NCBI GenBank assembly: GCA_023460575.1
Contig: JAEWPQ010000292.1
Coordinates: forward strand, 1 to 5,268
Direction: 5' to 3'
From: Bacillota bacterium
GTDB lineage: Bacteria > Bacillota > Clostridia > Lachnospirales > Lachnospiraceae
DNA: 5,268 bases
Below the pieces are notes generated by a model that saw nothing but the letters and a program-made list of their open reading frames with translations, had not been told where the DNA came from and ran no database searches. This document shows, in pieces, positions 1 to 5,250 of this stretch (within the stretch, counting starts at the first letter, position 1; every line of letters begins with the position of its first letter). The position numbers and the translations under genes are program-made.

Positions 1-392
1 ACATGCTTTTTGGGAGACAGGAGCTGATGCGCCAGATCTCCGTCATTCGTAATAAGAAGAAGTCCCTCCGTATCTATATCCAGTCTTCCTACCGGGAACA
101 AATCTCCCCGTTTTCGATCTTCAATCAAATCTATGACTGTCTGATACCGCTTATCTTCGGTAGCCGATACAACCCCCTGTGGCTTGCACAGCATATAATA
201 TTCAAATTCAGCATAAGAGATATTTCTCCCGTCAACAGCAATGGTATTCTGGTCCGGTATGATTTTACGTTCCGATTTTTTCTCGGGAATTCCATCAACA
301 GTAATCCTGCCTTTTCTGGCCATCTCTTTGATCTGACTTCTGGTCCCTTCTCCCATTTCTGCTAAATATTTATCTAATCGGATTTCTTTCAT
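1..392 (-). CDS. rsuA: RsuA-type 16S rRNA pseudouridine synthase, N-terminal part (cut by window edge)
   Basis: Translating the minus strand from the ATG at 392-390 gives an open frame of 130 residues that runs off the left edge. Residues 1-60 (starting MKEIRLDKYLAEMGEGTRSQ) form an S4 RNA-binding domain. They are followed by YYMLCKPQGVVSATED (about 65-80) and the catalytic signature GRLDIDTEGLLLITNDG (102-118), in which D105 should be the nucleophilic aspartate. This pattern is that of the RsuA/RluB/RluE/RluF family; RsuA converts U516 of 16S rRNA to pseudouridine. The short N-terminal part and the VVSATED wording favour RsuA over RluB, but the C-terminal half is missing. The start codon shares its A with the rsmF stop (TGATG), which implies translational coupling as the third gene of the M23-rsmF-rsuA operon. 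Only a weak GGTGG stands in as a ribosome binding site. Family call is firm, exact substrate is probable. Confidence 0.88.
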   Translation of the reverse strand, partial: MKEIRLDKYLAEMGEGTRSQIKEMARKGRITVDGIPEKKSERKIIPDQNTIAVDGRNISYAEFEYYMLCKPQGVVSATEDKRYQTVIDLIEDRKRGDLFPVGRLDIDTEGLLLITNDGDLAHQLLSPKKH

Positions 393-1753
393 CACTGCCA
401 CCGCCATCCCGGATAGTATTTATTTTTTAATGTATCCCCGTTGCCTTTTGCAAATCCCAGAGGGAACCCGTCTACACAGATTAAGCACCAGCCTTTTTTG
501 CTTCCTTCTGATTCTGTTAAAAAAACAGTCTCACCTTTTAAATACCGGATCACTCTTTCGTCTTCCTTTTTAAAAGAGATGGTCTGCTTAAATTCTTCCA
601 TTTTTAAAGACTGAGCCAGTGCCTGAGAAGGTTCAAAACGTTCTTTTTTCATCTCACCAAGGCAAAGACCTGTACGCAGATAACGAAGTTTTCCTCCATT
701 TTCCGGAAAATATTCCGGAAGATAATAGACACAGTCATTCTTTATCTCAATACGGGAGCTGATGAGAGGTTTTGATATCATGGAAAGAAACTTAGAAAGT
801 TCCTCCGGAAGTGCTTTTTCCTTTTTGCTTCCCGATTTTGACATCTCTGCCGGAACCTGTCCGCTCTTTTTCTTTAAAAGTGCCATAAAATGGCCTTCTC
901 CCTTAATTTTATGAGGAAACAGACGCAGGCAGCCTGAAAGGCCGATCCCGTCTGATGCTCCCTCGAATAACGGCAGTTTCACCAGTTCCGTATCCTCATG
1001 ATTATCCAGAATCAGACGGATAATATCTTCATTTTCACAGACAGAGAAGGTACAGGTGGAATACATCATAAGTCCCCCGGGAGCCAGCATATCAACCGCA
1101 TGTCCCACAATTTCTTTCTGGATCGCTGCATAGTATTCCGGTCCATGCTCTTCATAGCTTTTCACCATATCTGCGTCTTTACGGAACATTCCTTCTCCGG
1201 AGCAGGGCGCATCCACGAGAATCTTATCAAAAAAGCTGCCAAATGCCGCTTTTAATTTCTGGGGTTCCTCGCTGGTGACACAGATATTTTCTATTCCCCA
1301 CAGCTCCAGGTTTTTCAGCAGAGCCCGTGCCCTGGAATTGCTGATATCGTTGGATACTAAAATTCCCTTACCCTTTAGTTTAGCACCAAGCTCTGTGCTT
1401 TTGCCTCCCGGCGCAGCACAAAGATCCAGAACCTTATCTCCCGGCACGACCGGAAGCATATGAGCCGGTGTCATGGCGCTGGGCTCCTGAAGATAGTAAA
1501 GTCCGGCATAATAATACGGATCTTTTGCAGGACGTTCCTCTCCCTCATAATAAAATCCATTGTTTACCCAGGAAACAGGCTGAAGCCTTAATAATGTCAT
1601 CTTAACAAACTCTTCAGGGGAAACCTTTAACGTATTGACACGCAGACCATATAGCCGTTCTTCATCAAAGCTTTTTATATAAGCCTCAAATTCTTCTCCC
1701 AGCAAGTCCCTCATTCTGCTTAAAAATTCTTCCGAAATCTTGATTTCTTTCAC
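392..1753 (-). CDS. rsmF: RsmF-type 16S rRNA (cytosine-C5) methyltransferase
   Basis: This 453-residue protein belongs to the RsmB/Nop2/NSUN family of SAM-dependent RNA m5C methyltransferases. After an N-terminal pre-catalytic domain (LRVNTLK at 37-43) comes the Rossmann methyltransferase core: SAM motif I DLCAAPGGKST at 110-120, DAPCSGEG at 181-188 (C184, the cysteine that assists release) and YSTCTFS at 231-237 (C234, the expected nucleophile). From about 330 to the end is an RsmF-like C-terminal part with a PUA-like RNA-binding fold, ending in the typical NKYYPGWRW. E. coli RsmF makes m5C1407 in 16S rRNA, and some relatives modify 1400 and 1404 as well; which sites apply here cannot be read from sequence. 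The start is GTG: an in-frame TGA lies 18 bases upstream with no ATG between, and GGGAG is spaced 7 bases from the GTG. It follows the M23 gene after 43 bases with no terminator visible between them. Confidence 0.92.
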   Translation of the reverse strand: MKEIKISEEFLSRMRDLLGEEFEAYIKSFDEERLYGLRVNTLKVSPEEFVKMTLLRLQPVSWVNNGFYYEGEERPAKDPYYYAGLYYLQEPSAMTPAHMLPVVPGDKVLDLCAAPGGKSTELGAKLKGKGILVSNDISNSRARALLKNLELWGIENICVTSEEPQKLKAAFGSFFDKILVDAPCSGEGMFRKDADMVKSYEEHGPEYYAAIQKEIVGHAVDMLAPGGLMMYSTCTFSVCENEDIIRLILDNHEDTELVKLPLFEGASDGIGLSGCLRLFPHKIKGEGHFMALLKKKSGQVPAEMSKSGSKKEKALPEELSKFLSMISKPLISSRIEIKNDCVYYLPEYFPENGGKLRYLRTGLCLGEMKKERFEPSQALAQSLKMEEFKQTISFKKEDERVIRYLKGETVFLTESEGSKKGWCLICVDGFPLGFAKGNGDTLKNKYYPGWRWQ

Positions 1754-1760
1754 TTTTTTA

Positions 1761-1765
1761 CTCCC
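1761..1765 (-). promoter_or_regulatory. Ribosome binding site of rsmF
   Basis: On the minus strand GGGAG is followed by TAAAAAA (7 bases) and then GTG at 1753-1751. The spacing is good and fixes GTG as the start. The next in-frame ATG is residue 14, inside the conserved N-terminus, and has no comparable site. Confidence 0.6.
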
Positions 1766-1796
1766 ATTTCATCTCTATGTAAGCAATCTTAATATA

Positions 1797-2606
1797 CTAA
1801 TATGAATATTTCAACCGGTATTTCTCCAGGTATTTTAATACCCAGTAGGGGTTAACACTCATCTCCTCGTTGTGGTCCGTCCGGATATAGATTCCAAGGT
1901 GAAGGTGTACGTCGAAATTCCCTGTGGTTCCTTCTACCTTACTGTATCCGGTATCTCCCATGAATCCCAGCAGCTCTCCCGCATTCACCTTATCCCCTTT
2001 TTTCCACTCTCTGCTGTAACCATAGAGATGGGCGTAATATAAATATGCTCCTCCCGGAGCCCGTATCCCCAGCCGCCAGCCGCCTTTTTCCAGCCAGCCC
2101 ACCTTTTCCACTACTCCGTCACTGATACTGATAATGGGATAGGTTCCTCTGGGTTTTGTATTTCCCATCACATCACAGCCTTCATGCCCCCGTTCTCCGC
2201 CATAGGAGCGGCTTTCCATCCAGCCATTTTGAAATTTCACATCCGGAAAATCTTGAGTGGCATTTTCAGGAACCGGAAAATATTTTAAATCACCCAGTAT
2301 GGTTTCATAGGCCTTCTTTAACTTCCGGTATTCCGCAGGCTTTACCTTTAAAATTCTGCCGGTATGAACAGTTGAATCCTTCACCTTTGTTAAATCATAC
2401 TGGTGCTCCACCATCAGGGACGTAAGGGTGTCATAGTCGATCTCCTTTAAGTCAGCCACTATTTCCCCAAGCTGCATACTTCTGAAATCATCACTCTCCC
2501 ATGTGTAGGCATCCAGCTGATAGAACGTGGGATTATTATAAAGATAATCAATCATGGTCACATGAAATACGGAAAGGATCAGGATTAAAAAAACAATCAC
2601 CATCAT
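1797..2606 (-). CDS. Membrane-anchored M23 (LytM-type) metallopeptidase
   Basis: The protein has 269 residues. Residues 3-14 (VIVFLILILSVF) form one hydrophobic segment with no AxA cleavage site or lipobox cysteine, so it is probably an uncleaved membrane anchor with the rest outside the cell. Residues 40-125 are a linker or alpha-helical region without recognised motif. The peptidase domain spans about 130-255: HEGCD (H141, D145) gives the first two zinc ligands, YAHL (H193) matches the conserved third-strand histidine, and HLH (H234, H236) supplies the catalytic histidine and last ligand. All active-site residues are present, so it should be an active zinc endopeptidase cutting peptidoglycan peptide bridges. 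The start is ATGATG at 2606, with GAGAAGG 10 bases upstream and an in-frame TGA just before it. It is first gene of an operon with rsmF and rsuA and diverges from ylbJ. A role in sporulation (compare the LytM-like SpoIIQ) is only inferred from that neighbour. Confidence 0.88.
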   Translation of the reverse strand: MMVIVFLILILSVFHVTMIDYLYNNPTFYQLDAYTWESDDFRSMQLGEIVADLKEIDYDTLTSLMVEHQYDLTKVKDSTVHTGRILKVKPAEYRKLKKAYETILGDLKYFPVPENATQDFPDVKFQNGWMESRSYGGERGHEGCDVMGNTKPRGTYPIISISDGVVEKVGWLEKGGWRLGIRAPGGAYLYYAHLYGYSREWKKGDKVNAGELLGFMGDTGYSKVEGTTGNFDVHLHLGIYIRTDHNEEMSVNPYWVLKYLEKYRLKYSY

Positions 2607-2631
2607 ATCAATCTTGCCTTCTCAATATAAT
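2603..2631 (+). promoter_or_regulatory. Possible sigma-E-like promoter of ylbJ
   Basis: TCATATC (2603-2609) and AATATAAT (2624-2631) are 14 bases apart. The Bacillus sigma-E consensus is roughly KMATATT and CATACAnT with a spacer of about 12-15, so the -35 matches at 6 of 7 positions and the -10 at 5 of 7. Bacillus ylbJ is a sigma-E gene, which makes the match meaningful, but AT-rich DNA produces such matches easily. The -35 part overlaps the start codons of the divergent peptidase gene. Confidence 0.33.
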
Positions 2632-2658
2632 TGTATAAAACAATCTATTCAGGTTCCT
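2607..2658. promoter_or_regulatory. Divergent promoter region between the M23 peptidase gene and ylbJ
   Basis: These 52 bases must hold start signals for two opposite genes. On the plus strand a perfect TATAAT lies at 2626-2631, 28 bases before the ylbJ ATG. On the minus strand TATACAAT lies at 2637-2630, facing the M23 gene. Neither has a good TTGACA-like -35 at 16-18 bases. A short inverted repeat, ATTGT-N5-ACAAT (2630-2644), overlaps the minus-strand -10 element and the end of the plus-strand one, and could be an operator or chance in AT-rich DNA. Confidence 0.45.
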
Positions 2659-3585
2659 ATGAAAAAATCCTTTTTCCGCCTTCTTTCTGTAGCCGCGCTT
2701 TTTCTGCTGCTCCTTTTTCATGATACTGCATTTGAAGGAGCCAGAAGCGGACTGATTCTCTGGGGCAGCGTGGTAGTACCCACACTTCTCCCGTTTATGA
2801 TCTGTTCCAATGTAATTGTTTCCCTAAATGCCATTCATATACTGATTCTTCCGGTCAGGCAGCTTCTGAACCGTTTCTTTTGCTTGTCAGATGCCGGGAG
2901 TTACACCTTTATCTCCGGATTACTCTGCGGTTATCCCATGGGCGCCAGGACCTGCAGCGAATTTATGGATGAAAACCGGATCACACAACAAGAAGGGAAA
3001 TACTTATTAGCGATCTGCAATCACCCCAGTCCAATGTTCGTTTTAGGATATGCAGCCTCTGGTCTGCCAAAAACTGTTCCGGTCTGGATTCTCCTGCTTT
3101 GCATTTATGCCCCAGTCATACCGGTAGCACTTGCAGCCCGTTTCCGTTATCAGGTGGAACGTCCGTTTCGCTCCATGCCGGTTTCTGAAAAATCAGTAAA
3201 GTCCTTTGATGAAAGCCTTATGGACTCCTGCGAGGTAATGGTAAAAATCGGCGGATATATTATGCTTTTTTCCATCCTGGCTTTTTATATTACAGAACTT
3301 TCCTTCCTTCGTCCGGTAAATAAGGCTGTCATTCTTGGATTTGTGGAGATCACAACAGGAATCCAGGCGGTTTCCCGTGTATTTTCAGGCACTATGGGAG
3401 GTTTATGGATCAGTGCTGTTACTGCCTTCGGTGGAATATCCGGTGTCTTTCAGACAAAGAGTGTCATAAAAAATGCCGGATTATCCATCCGGCACTATGT
3501 AGCATGGAAAGCAATACATACTCTCCTGACAATCCTACTGTTTATTCTACTGACCCGTTTTGCGGTCCTTCTGCCGTCTGCATAA
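2659..3585 (+). CDS. ylbJ: YlbJ-like sporulation integral membrane protein (nucleoside-recognition Gate domain)
   Basis: This very hydrophobic protein has 308 residues and about seven or eight membrane segments (roughly 6-20, 31-50, 52-70, 80-92, 141-162, 197-216, 245-262, 284-305). Diagnostic YlbJ/Gate-family stretches are SGLLCGYPMGART (86-98), YLLAICNHPSPMFVLG (115-130), GFVEITTG (227-234) and AFGGISGVFQTKS (256-268). In Bacillus subtilis YlbJ is a mother-cell protein needed for a normal spore envelope; its substrate is unknown. The conserved neighbourhood (rsmD and coaD nearby, as in ylbH-ylbI-ylbJ) supports the name. The protein is shorter than the roughly 400 residues of the Bacillus protein. 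I chose the ATG at 2659 with AGG at 2651-2653. A TTG at 2614 would add 15 residues (starting MPSQYNC) but has no ribosome binding site and lies 8 bases from the divergent start codon. The gene's 3' end overlaps the opposing coiled-coil gene by 44 bases and contains that gene's terminator. Confidence 0.82.
   Translation: MKKSFFRLLSVAALFLLLLFHDTAFEGARSGLILWGSVVVPTLLPFMICSNVIVSLNAIHILILPVRQLLNRFFCLSDAGSYTFISGLLCGYPMGARTCSEFMDENRITQQEGKYLLAICNHPSPMFVLGYAASGLPKTVPVWILLLCIYAPVIPVALAARFRYQVERPFRSMPVSEKSVKSFDESLMDSCEVMVKIGGYIMLFSILAFYITELSFLRPVNKAVILGFVEITTGIQAVSRVFSGTMGGLWISAVTAFGGISGVFQTKSVIKNAGLSIRHYVAWKAIHTLLTILLFILLTRFAVLLPSA
3468..3494 (-). terminator. Rho-independent terminator of the rsmD-coaD-coiled-coil operon, inside ylbJ
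   Basis: On the minus strand a perfect 8 bp stem (TGCCGGAT pairing with ATCCGGCA, arms 3494-3487 and 3481-3474) closes a 5-base loop and is followed directly by six T (3473-3468). It lies 47 bases beyond the stop codon of the 193-residue gene and nowhere near another minus-strand gene end, so it should end this operon. It is antisense to ylbJ codons for residues of about 270-279. Confidence 0.82.
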
Positions 3586-4123
3586 CAGCCCCTGTCAGTT
3601 CCTGACGGTTTGAGGAAACAATATCATAGCTTGACTGCATGGAAGTCATAAAAGCATCAAAACGCCCCTGTGCGCCCTCCATAGAGTGACTGATTATGGT
3701 CTGCAGACTCTTTAACATATCATCTGTATACTGAACAGAGCTTTGACGGATGCCGTTCGCATCGGTAACTGCCTGTTCAACGATCTGCTGTGCCTGAACC
3801 TGAGCCTGTTCAATAATCTCATTGGCCTGGGCGTACGCTTTCTGCATAATCTCGTGTTCATTCACCAGTTCATTGGTCTGGGCATTGGCCTGGGCCAGAA
3901 TGGAATCGGCCTGCTGACGTGCTTCGCCCATGATGGCATCCCTGTTGCTGATAATCTTCTGGTACTGCTTGATCTCATCCGGAATCCGAAGGCGCAGTTC
4001 CACCAGCAGCTCTTCCAGTTCATCTCTGTTTACCACAATCTTGCTGTTAGAAAGGGGCTGGTACTTACAACTGTCAATATATTCTTCGATTTCACCGATT
4101 AACTGTTCAATTCTGCTCATCAT
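3542..4123 (-). CDS. Uncharacterised hendecad coiled-coil protein (family often labelled 'ATPase')
   Basis: The product has 193 residues, no membrane segment, no signal peptide and no cysteine beyond C19. Residues 1-58 form a conserved-looking head (RIEQLIGEIEEYID, then IVVNRDELEELLVELRLRIPDEIKQYQKII). Residues 60-131 are a long, Ala/Gln-rich helix made of 11-residue units (for example QANEIIEQAQV at 99-109 and QAQQIVEQAVT at 110-120), which predicts a right-handed or near-straight coiled coil. The tail from about 132 is helical, then disordered and polar. Relatives in clostridia are often named ATPase or V-type ATPase subunit H, yet there is no Walker A or B motif, so the label reflects coiled-coil similarity; the build also recalls DivIVA or the stalk subunits of ATP synthases. 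Start is the first of two ATGs at 4123, with AAGGAG 10 bases upstream. It is third gene of the rsmD-coaD operon, 19 bases after coaD. Function unknown. Confidence 0.8.
   Translation of the reverse strand: MMSRIEQLIGEIEEYIDSCKYQPLSNSKIVVNRDELEELLVELRLRIPDEIKQYQKIISNRDAIMGEARQQADSILAQANAQTNELVNEHEIMQKAYAQANEIIEQAQVQAQQIVEQAVTDANGIRQSSVQYTDDMLKSLQTIISHSMEGAQGRFDAFMTSMQSSYDIVSSNRQELTGAVMQTAEGPQNGSVE
3592..3608 (+). terminator. Weak candidate terminator hairpin after ylbJ
   Basis: CTGTCAG and CTGACGG form a 7 bp stem with one G-U pair and a TTC loop, starting 7 bases after the ylbJ stop and followed by only three T. It lies within the coding sequence of the opposing gene. The short T tract makes it a poor intrinsic terminator, but it is the only hairpin I see near the ylbJ end. 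Confidence 0.25.
3821..3895 (-). repeat. Three copies of a 12-base internal repeat in the coiled-coil gene
   Basis: ATTGGCCTGGGC occurs on the plus strand at 3821-3832 and 3884-3895, with a one-mismatch copy (ATTGGTCTGGGC) at 3872-3883 directly adjacent to the latter. On the coding strand they encode AQAN (98-101), AQTN (81-84) and AQAN (77-80). This looks like local duplication within the coiled-coil region, or repeated codon choice for the same peptide. Confidence 0.6.
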
Positions 4124-4133
4124 AATACGGACA

Positions 4134-4139
4134 CTCCTT
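4134..4139 (-). promoter_or_regulatory. Ribosome binding site of the coiled-coil gene
   Basis: AAGGAG on the minus strand stands 10 bases before the first ATG (4123) and 13 before the second (4120), so the first is preferred. It lies in the 19-base gap after the coaD stop. Confidence 0.6.
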
Positions 4140-4142
4140 GCT

Positions 4143-4631
4143 TTATTTGGTTCTGTCTTCTATTTTCTTCCTTACACGTTCTGCAATATCCTCTGGCACA
4201 AACGCGCTTATCTCACCGCCATAAGAGGCAATCTCTTTCACAATGCTGGAACTTAAATAAGAATACTTTAAATTCGTTGTTAAAAACACAGTATCCACCT
4301 CTGGTGCAATCACCCGGTTTGTCTGTGCAATCTGCAATTCGTATTCAAAATCTGTTACAGCGCGAAGCCCGCGGATTACCGCATCCGCCTGATTGGCTCG
4401 TACAAAATCTATCATCAGCCCACCGAAAGATTTCACTTCTACATTAGGAAAATCACCAGTTAAGCTCTTTAACATATTAACACGTTCTTCTACAGAAAAC
4501 AACGGAGTTTTTGAATAATTATTTAAAACCCCGATAATTAAATGGTCACACATTCTTGCCGAGCGCTCAATGATATCAAGATGACCAAAGGTCACAGGAT
4601 CAAAGCTTCCCGGATATACTGCTTTTCTCAT
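4143..4631 (-). CDS. coaD: Phosphopantetheine adenylyltransferase
   Basis: CoaD catalyses the fourth step of coenzyme A synthesis in the cytoplasm: 4'-phosphopantetheine plus ATP gives dephospho-CoA and pyrophosphate. The protein has 162 residues, the normal family length, and aligns end to end by eye. It starts MRKAVYPGSFDPVTFGHLDII, with the nucleotidyltransferase [T/H]xGH motif as T14-F-G-H17 and the substrate-binding S9 and F10. K41 sits in NYSKTPLFS, RGLR is at 87-90, FEYELQIAQTNR at 95-106, and the ATP-binding YSYLSSSIVKEIA at 123-135. No key residue is missing. The enzyme normally works as a hexamer. The ATG at 4631 follows AAGGAAG at a good distance, and the gene lies 18 bases after the rsmD stop. 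The rsmD-coaD pairing is widespread in bacteria, and here it is followed by the coiled-coil gene. Confidence 0.97.
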   Translation of the reverse strand: MRKAVYPGSFDPVTFGHLDIIERSARMCDHLIIGVLNNYSKTPLFSVEERVNMLKSLTGDFPNVEVKSFGGLMIDFVRANQADAVIRGLRAVTDFEYELQIAQTNRVIAPEVDTVFLTTNLKYSYLSSSIVKEIASYGGEISAFVPEDIAERVRKKIEDRTK

Positions 4632-4638
4632 ATTGTTT

Positions 4639-4645
4639 CTTCCTT
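4639..4645 (-). promoter_or_regulatory. Ribosome binding site of coaD
   Basis: AAGGAAG on the minus strand, its GGA core 9 bases from the coaD ATG, overlaps the final bases of the gap behind rsmD. Nothing suggests a separate promoter in this 18-base gap. Confidence 0.55.
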
Positions 4646-4649
4646 TTAT

Positions 4650-5213
4650 TTATTCTTTTCCTGTTTTTCCAACAAACACATGCTTATTTGTTTTGTAAAT
4701 TTTCTCTTTCATAATTTCATATCCCATAGACTTAAGATAATCAAAATCCGTATCCAGGGAAGCTTCGATAATGATGGTGGTTTCTTCTCCGATCAGAGAT
4801 GAATCTCTAAAATATTCCAGGACTTTTTTCTCCCATTCCATACGGTAAGGGGGATCCATAAATACAACATCAAACTCATAATTTTTGTCATCCATCCGCT
4901 TTAGTGCAGTAAGAACATCACAGTTCATCACCACTGCATCGGGTTCCAGCCTGGTTGTCTTCAAATTCTCCCGTATGCATTCAGCAGCTTTTGGATTTTG
5001 TTCCACCATAACTGCCATCTTTGCCCCTCTGCTTAAAGCCTCTATTGCGATAGCACCGCTTCCGGAGAATAAATCCAGAAAACAGCAGTCCGTAATACTG
5101 TCATGAATCATATTAAAAAGTGTTTCTTTTATTCTGTCTGTAGTCGGTCTCGTATCCAGACCTTCTATTGTCTTTAATATAAGCCTTCTGGCTTTTCCGG
5201 CAATTACTCTCAT
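4650..5213 (-). CDS. rsmD: 16S rRNA (guanine-N2) methyltransferase RsmD
   Basis: RsmD methylates G966 (E. coli numbering) of 16S rRNA at N2 on nearly assembled 30S subunits, using SAM. The protein has 187 residues, the usual family length. The N-terminal MRVIAGKARR and TRPTTDRIKETLFNMI (21-36) are the RNA-facing family signature. LDLFSGSGAIAIEALSRGA (46-64) is SAM motif I, and MVEQN (69-73) carries the acidic residue that binds the ribose. FMDPPY (118-123) is the catalytic (N/D)PPY motif of N-methyltransferases. I chose the ATG at 5213 because it gives the canonical MRVIAGKAR start and has GAGGAAG just upstream. A GTG at 5228 would add five residues but would put that binding site inside the gene. 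It is the first gene of the rsmD-coaD-coiled-coil operon; in many clostridia recG lies upstream, which here would be beyond the window. Confidence 0.95.
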   Translation of the reverse strand: MRVIAGKARRLILKTIEGLDTRPTTDRIKETLFNMIHDSITDCCFLDLFSGSGAIAIEALSRGAKMAVMVEQNPKAAECIRENLKTTRLEPDAVVMNCDVLTALKRMDDKNYEFDVVFMDPPYRMEWEKKVLEYFRDSSLIGEETTIIIEASLDTDFDYLKSMGYEIMKEKIYKTNKHVFVGKTGKE

Positions 5214-5219
5214 ATACAG

Positions 5220-5226
5220 CTTCCTC
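5220..5226 (-). promoter_or_regulatory. Ribosome binding site that fixes the rsmD start
   Basis: GAGGAAG on the minus strand has its AGG core 9 bases before the ATG at 5213. The alternative GTG at 5228-5226 overlaps this site and has no good binding site of its own. Confidence 0.65.
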
Positions 5227-5244
5227 ACATTATTTTTCCAAACT

Positions 5245-5250
5245 ATTATA
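5245..5250 (-). promoter_or_regulatory. Probable -10 element of the rsmD operon promoter
   Basis: A perfect TATAAT on the minus strand lies 31 bases before the rsmD ATG, leaving room for a short leader with the ribosome binding site. The matching -35 at a 17-base spacer would begin at the last base of the window, so it cannot be checked. The 55 bases right of rsmD contain no start of another gene that I can see. Confidence 0.45.

Noticed and set aside
3..365. Plus-strand open frame of 120 codons at the left edge
   Set aside because: The opposite strand encodes an unmistakable RsuA-type protein with an S4 domain and GRLD motif. The plus-strand product has no family features and no ribosome binding site.
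998..1463. Plus-strand open frames of 85 and 62 codons opposite rsmF
   Set aside because: They lie opposite the conserved catalytic core of rsmF (motifs I to VI) and have no independent support.
1786..1814. Possible internal promoter before rsmF (TTGAAA, 17-base spacer, TAAGAT on the minus strand)
   Set aside because: The -10 matches only four of six consensus bases and the -35 lies in the end of the peptidase gene. The 43-base gap is AT-rich, so a chance match is likely.
2614..2658. TTG-initiated extension of ylbJ by 15 residues
   Set aside because: There is no ribosome binding site, it would begin 8 bases from the divergent peptidase start, and the ATG at 2659 starts a typical MKK-hydrophobic N-terminus with AGG upstream.
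3690..3715. GTCTGCAGAC palindrome followed by TCTTTAA as a ylbJ terminator
   Set aside because: Allowing a minimal loop leaves only a 3 bp stem and no proper T tract, and it lies well inside the coding sequence of the opposing gene.
3743..4256. Plus-strand open frames of 119 and 108 codons opposite the coiled-coil gene and coaD
   Set aside because: They are low-complexity mirror images of Ala/Gln- and Glu-rich codons (poly-Ser, Leu/Ile/Gly runs), with no ribosome binding site and no family features.
5214..5228. GTG start for rsmD giving five extra residues
   Set aside because: The bases concerned contain GAGGAAG, a good ribosome binding site for the ATG at 5213, and MRVIAGKAR is the usual start of RsmD.
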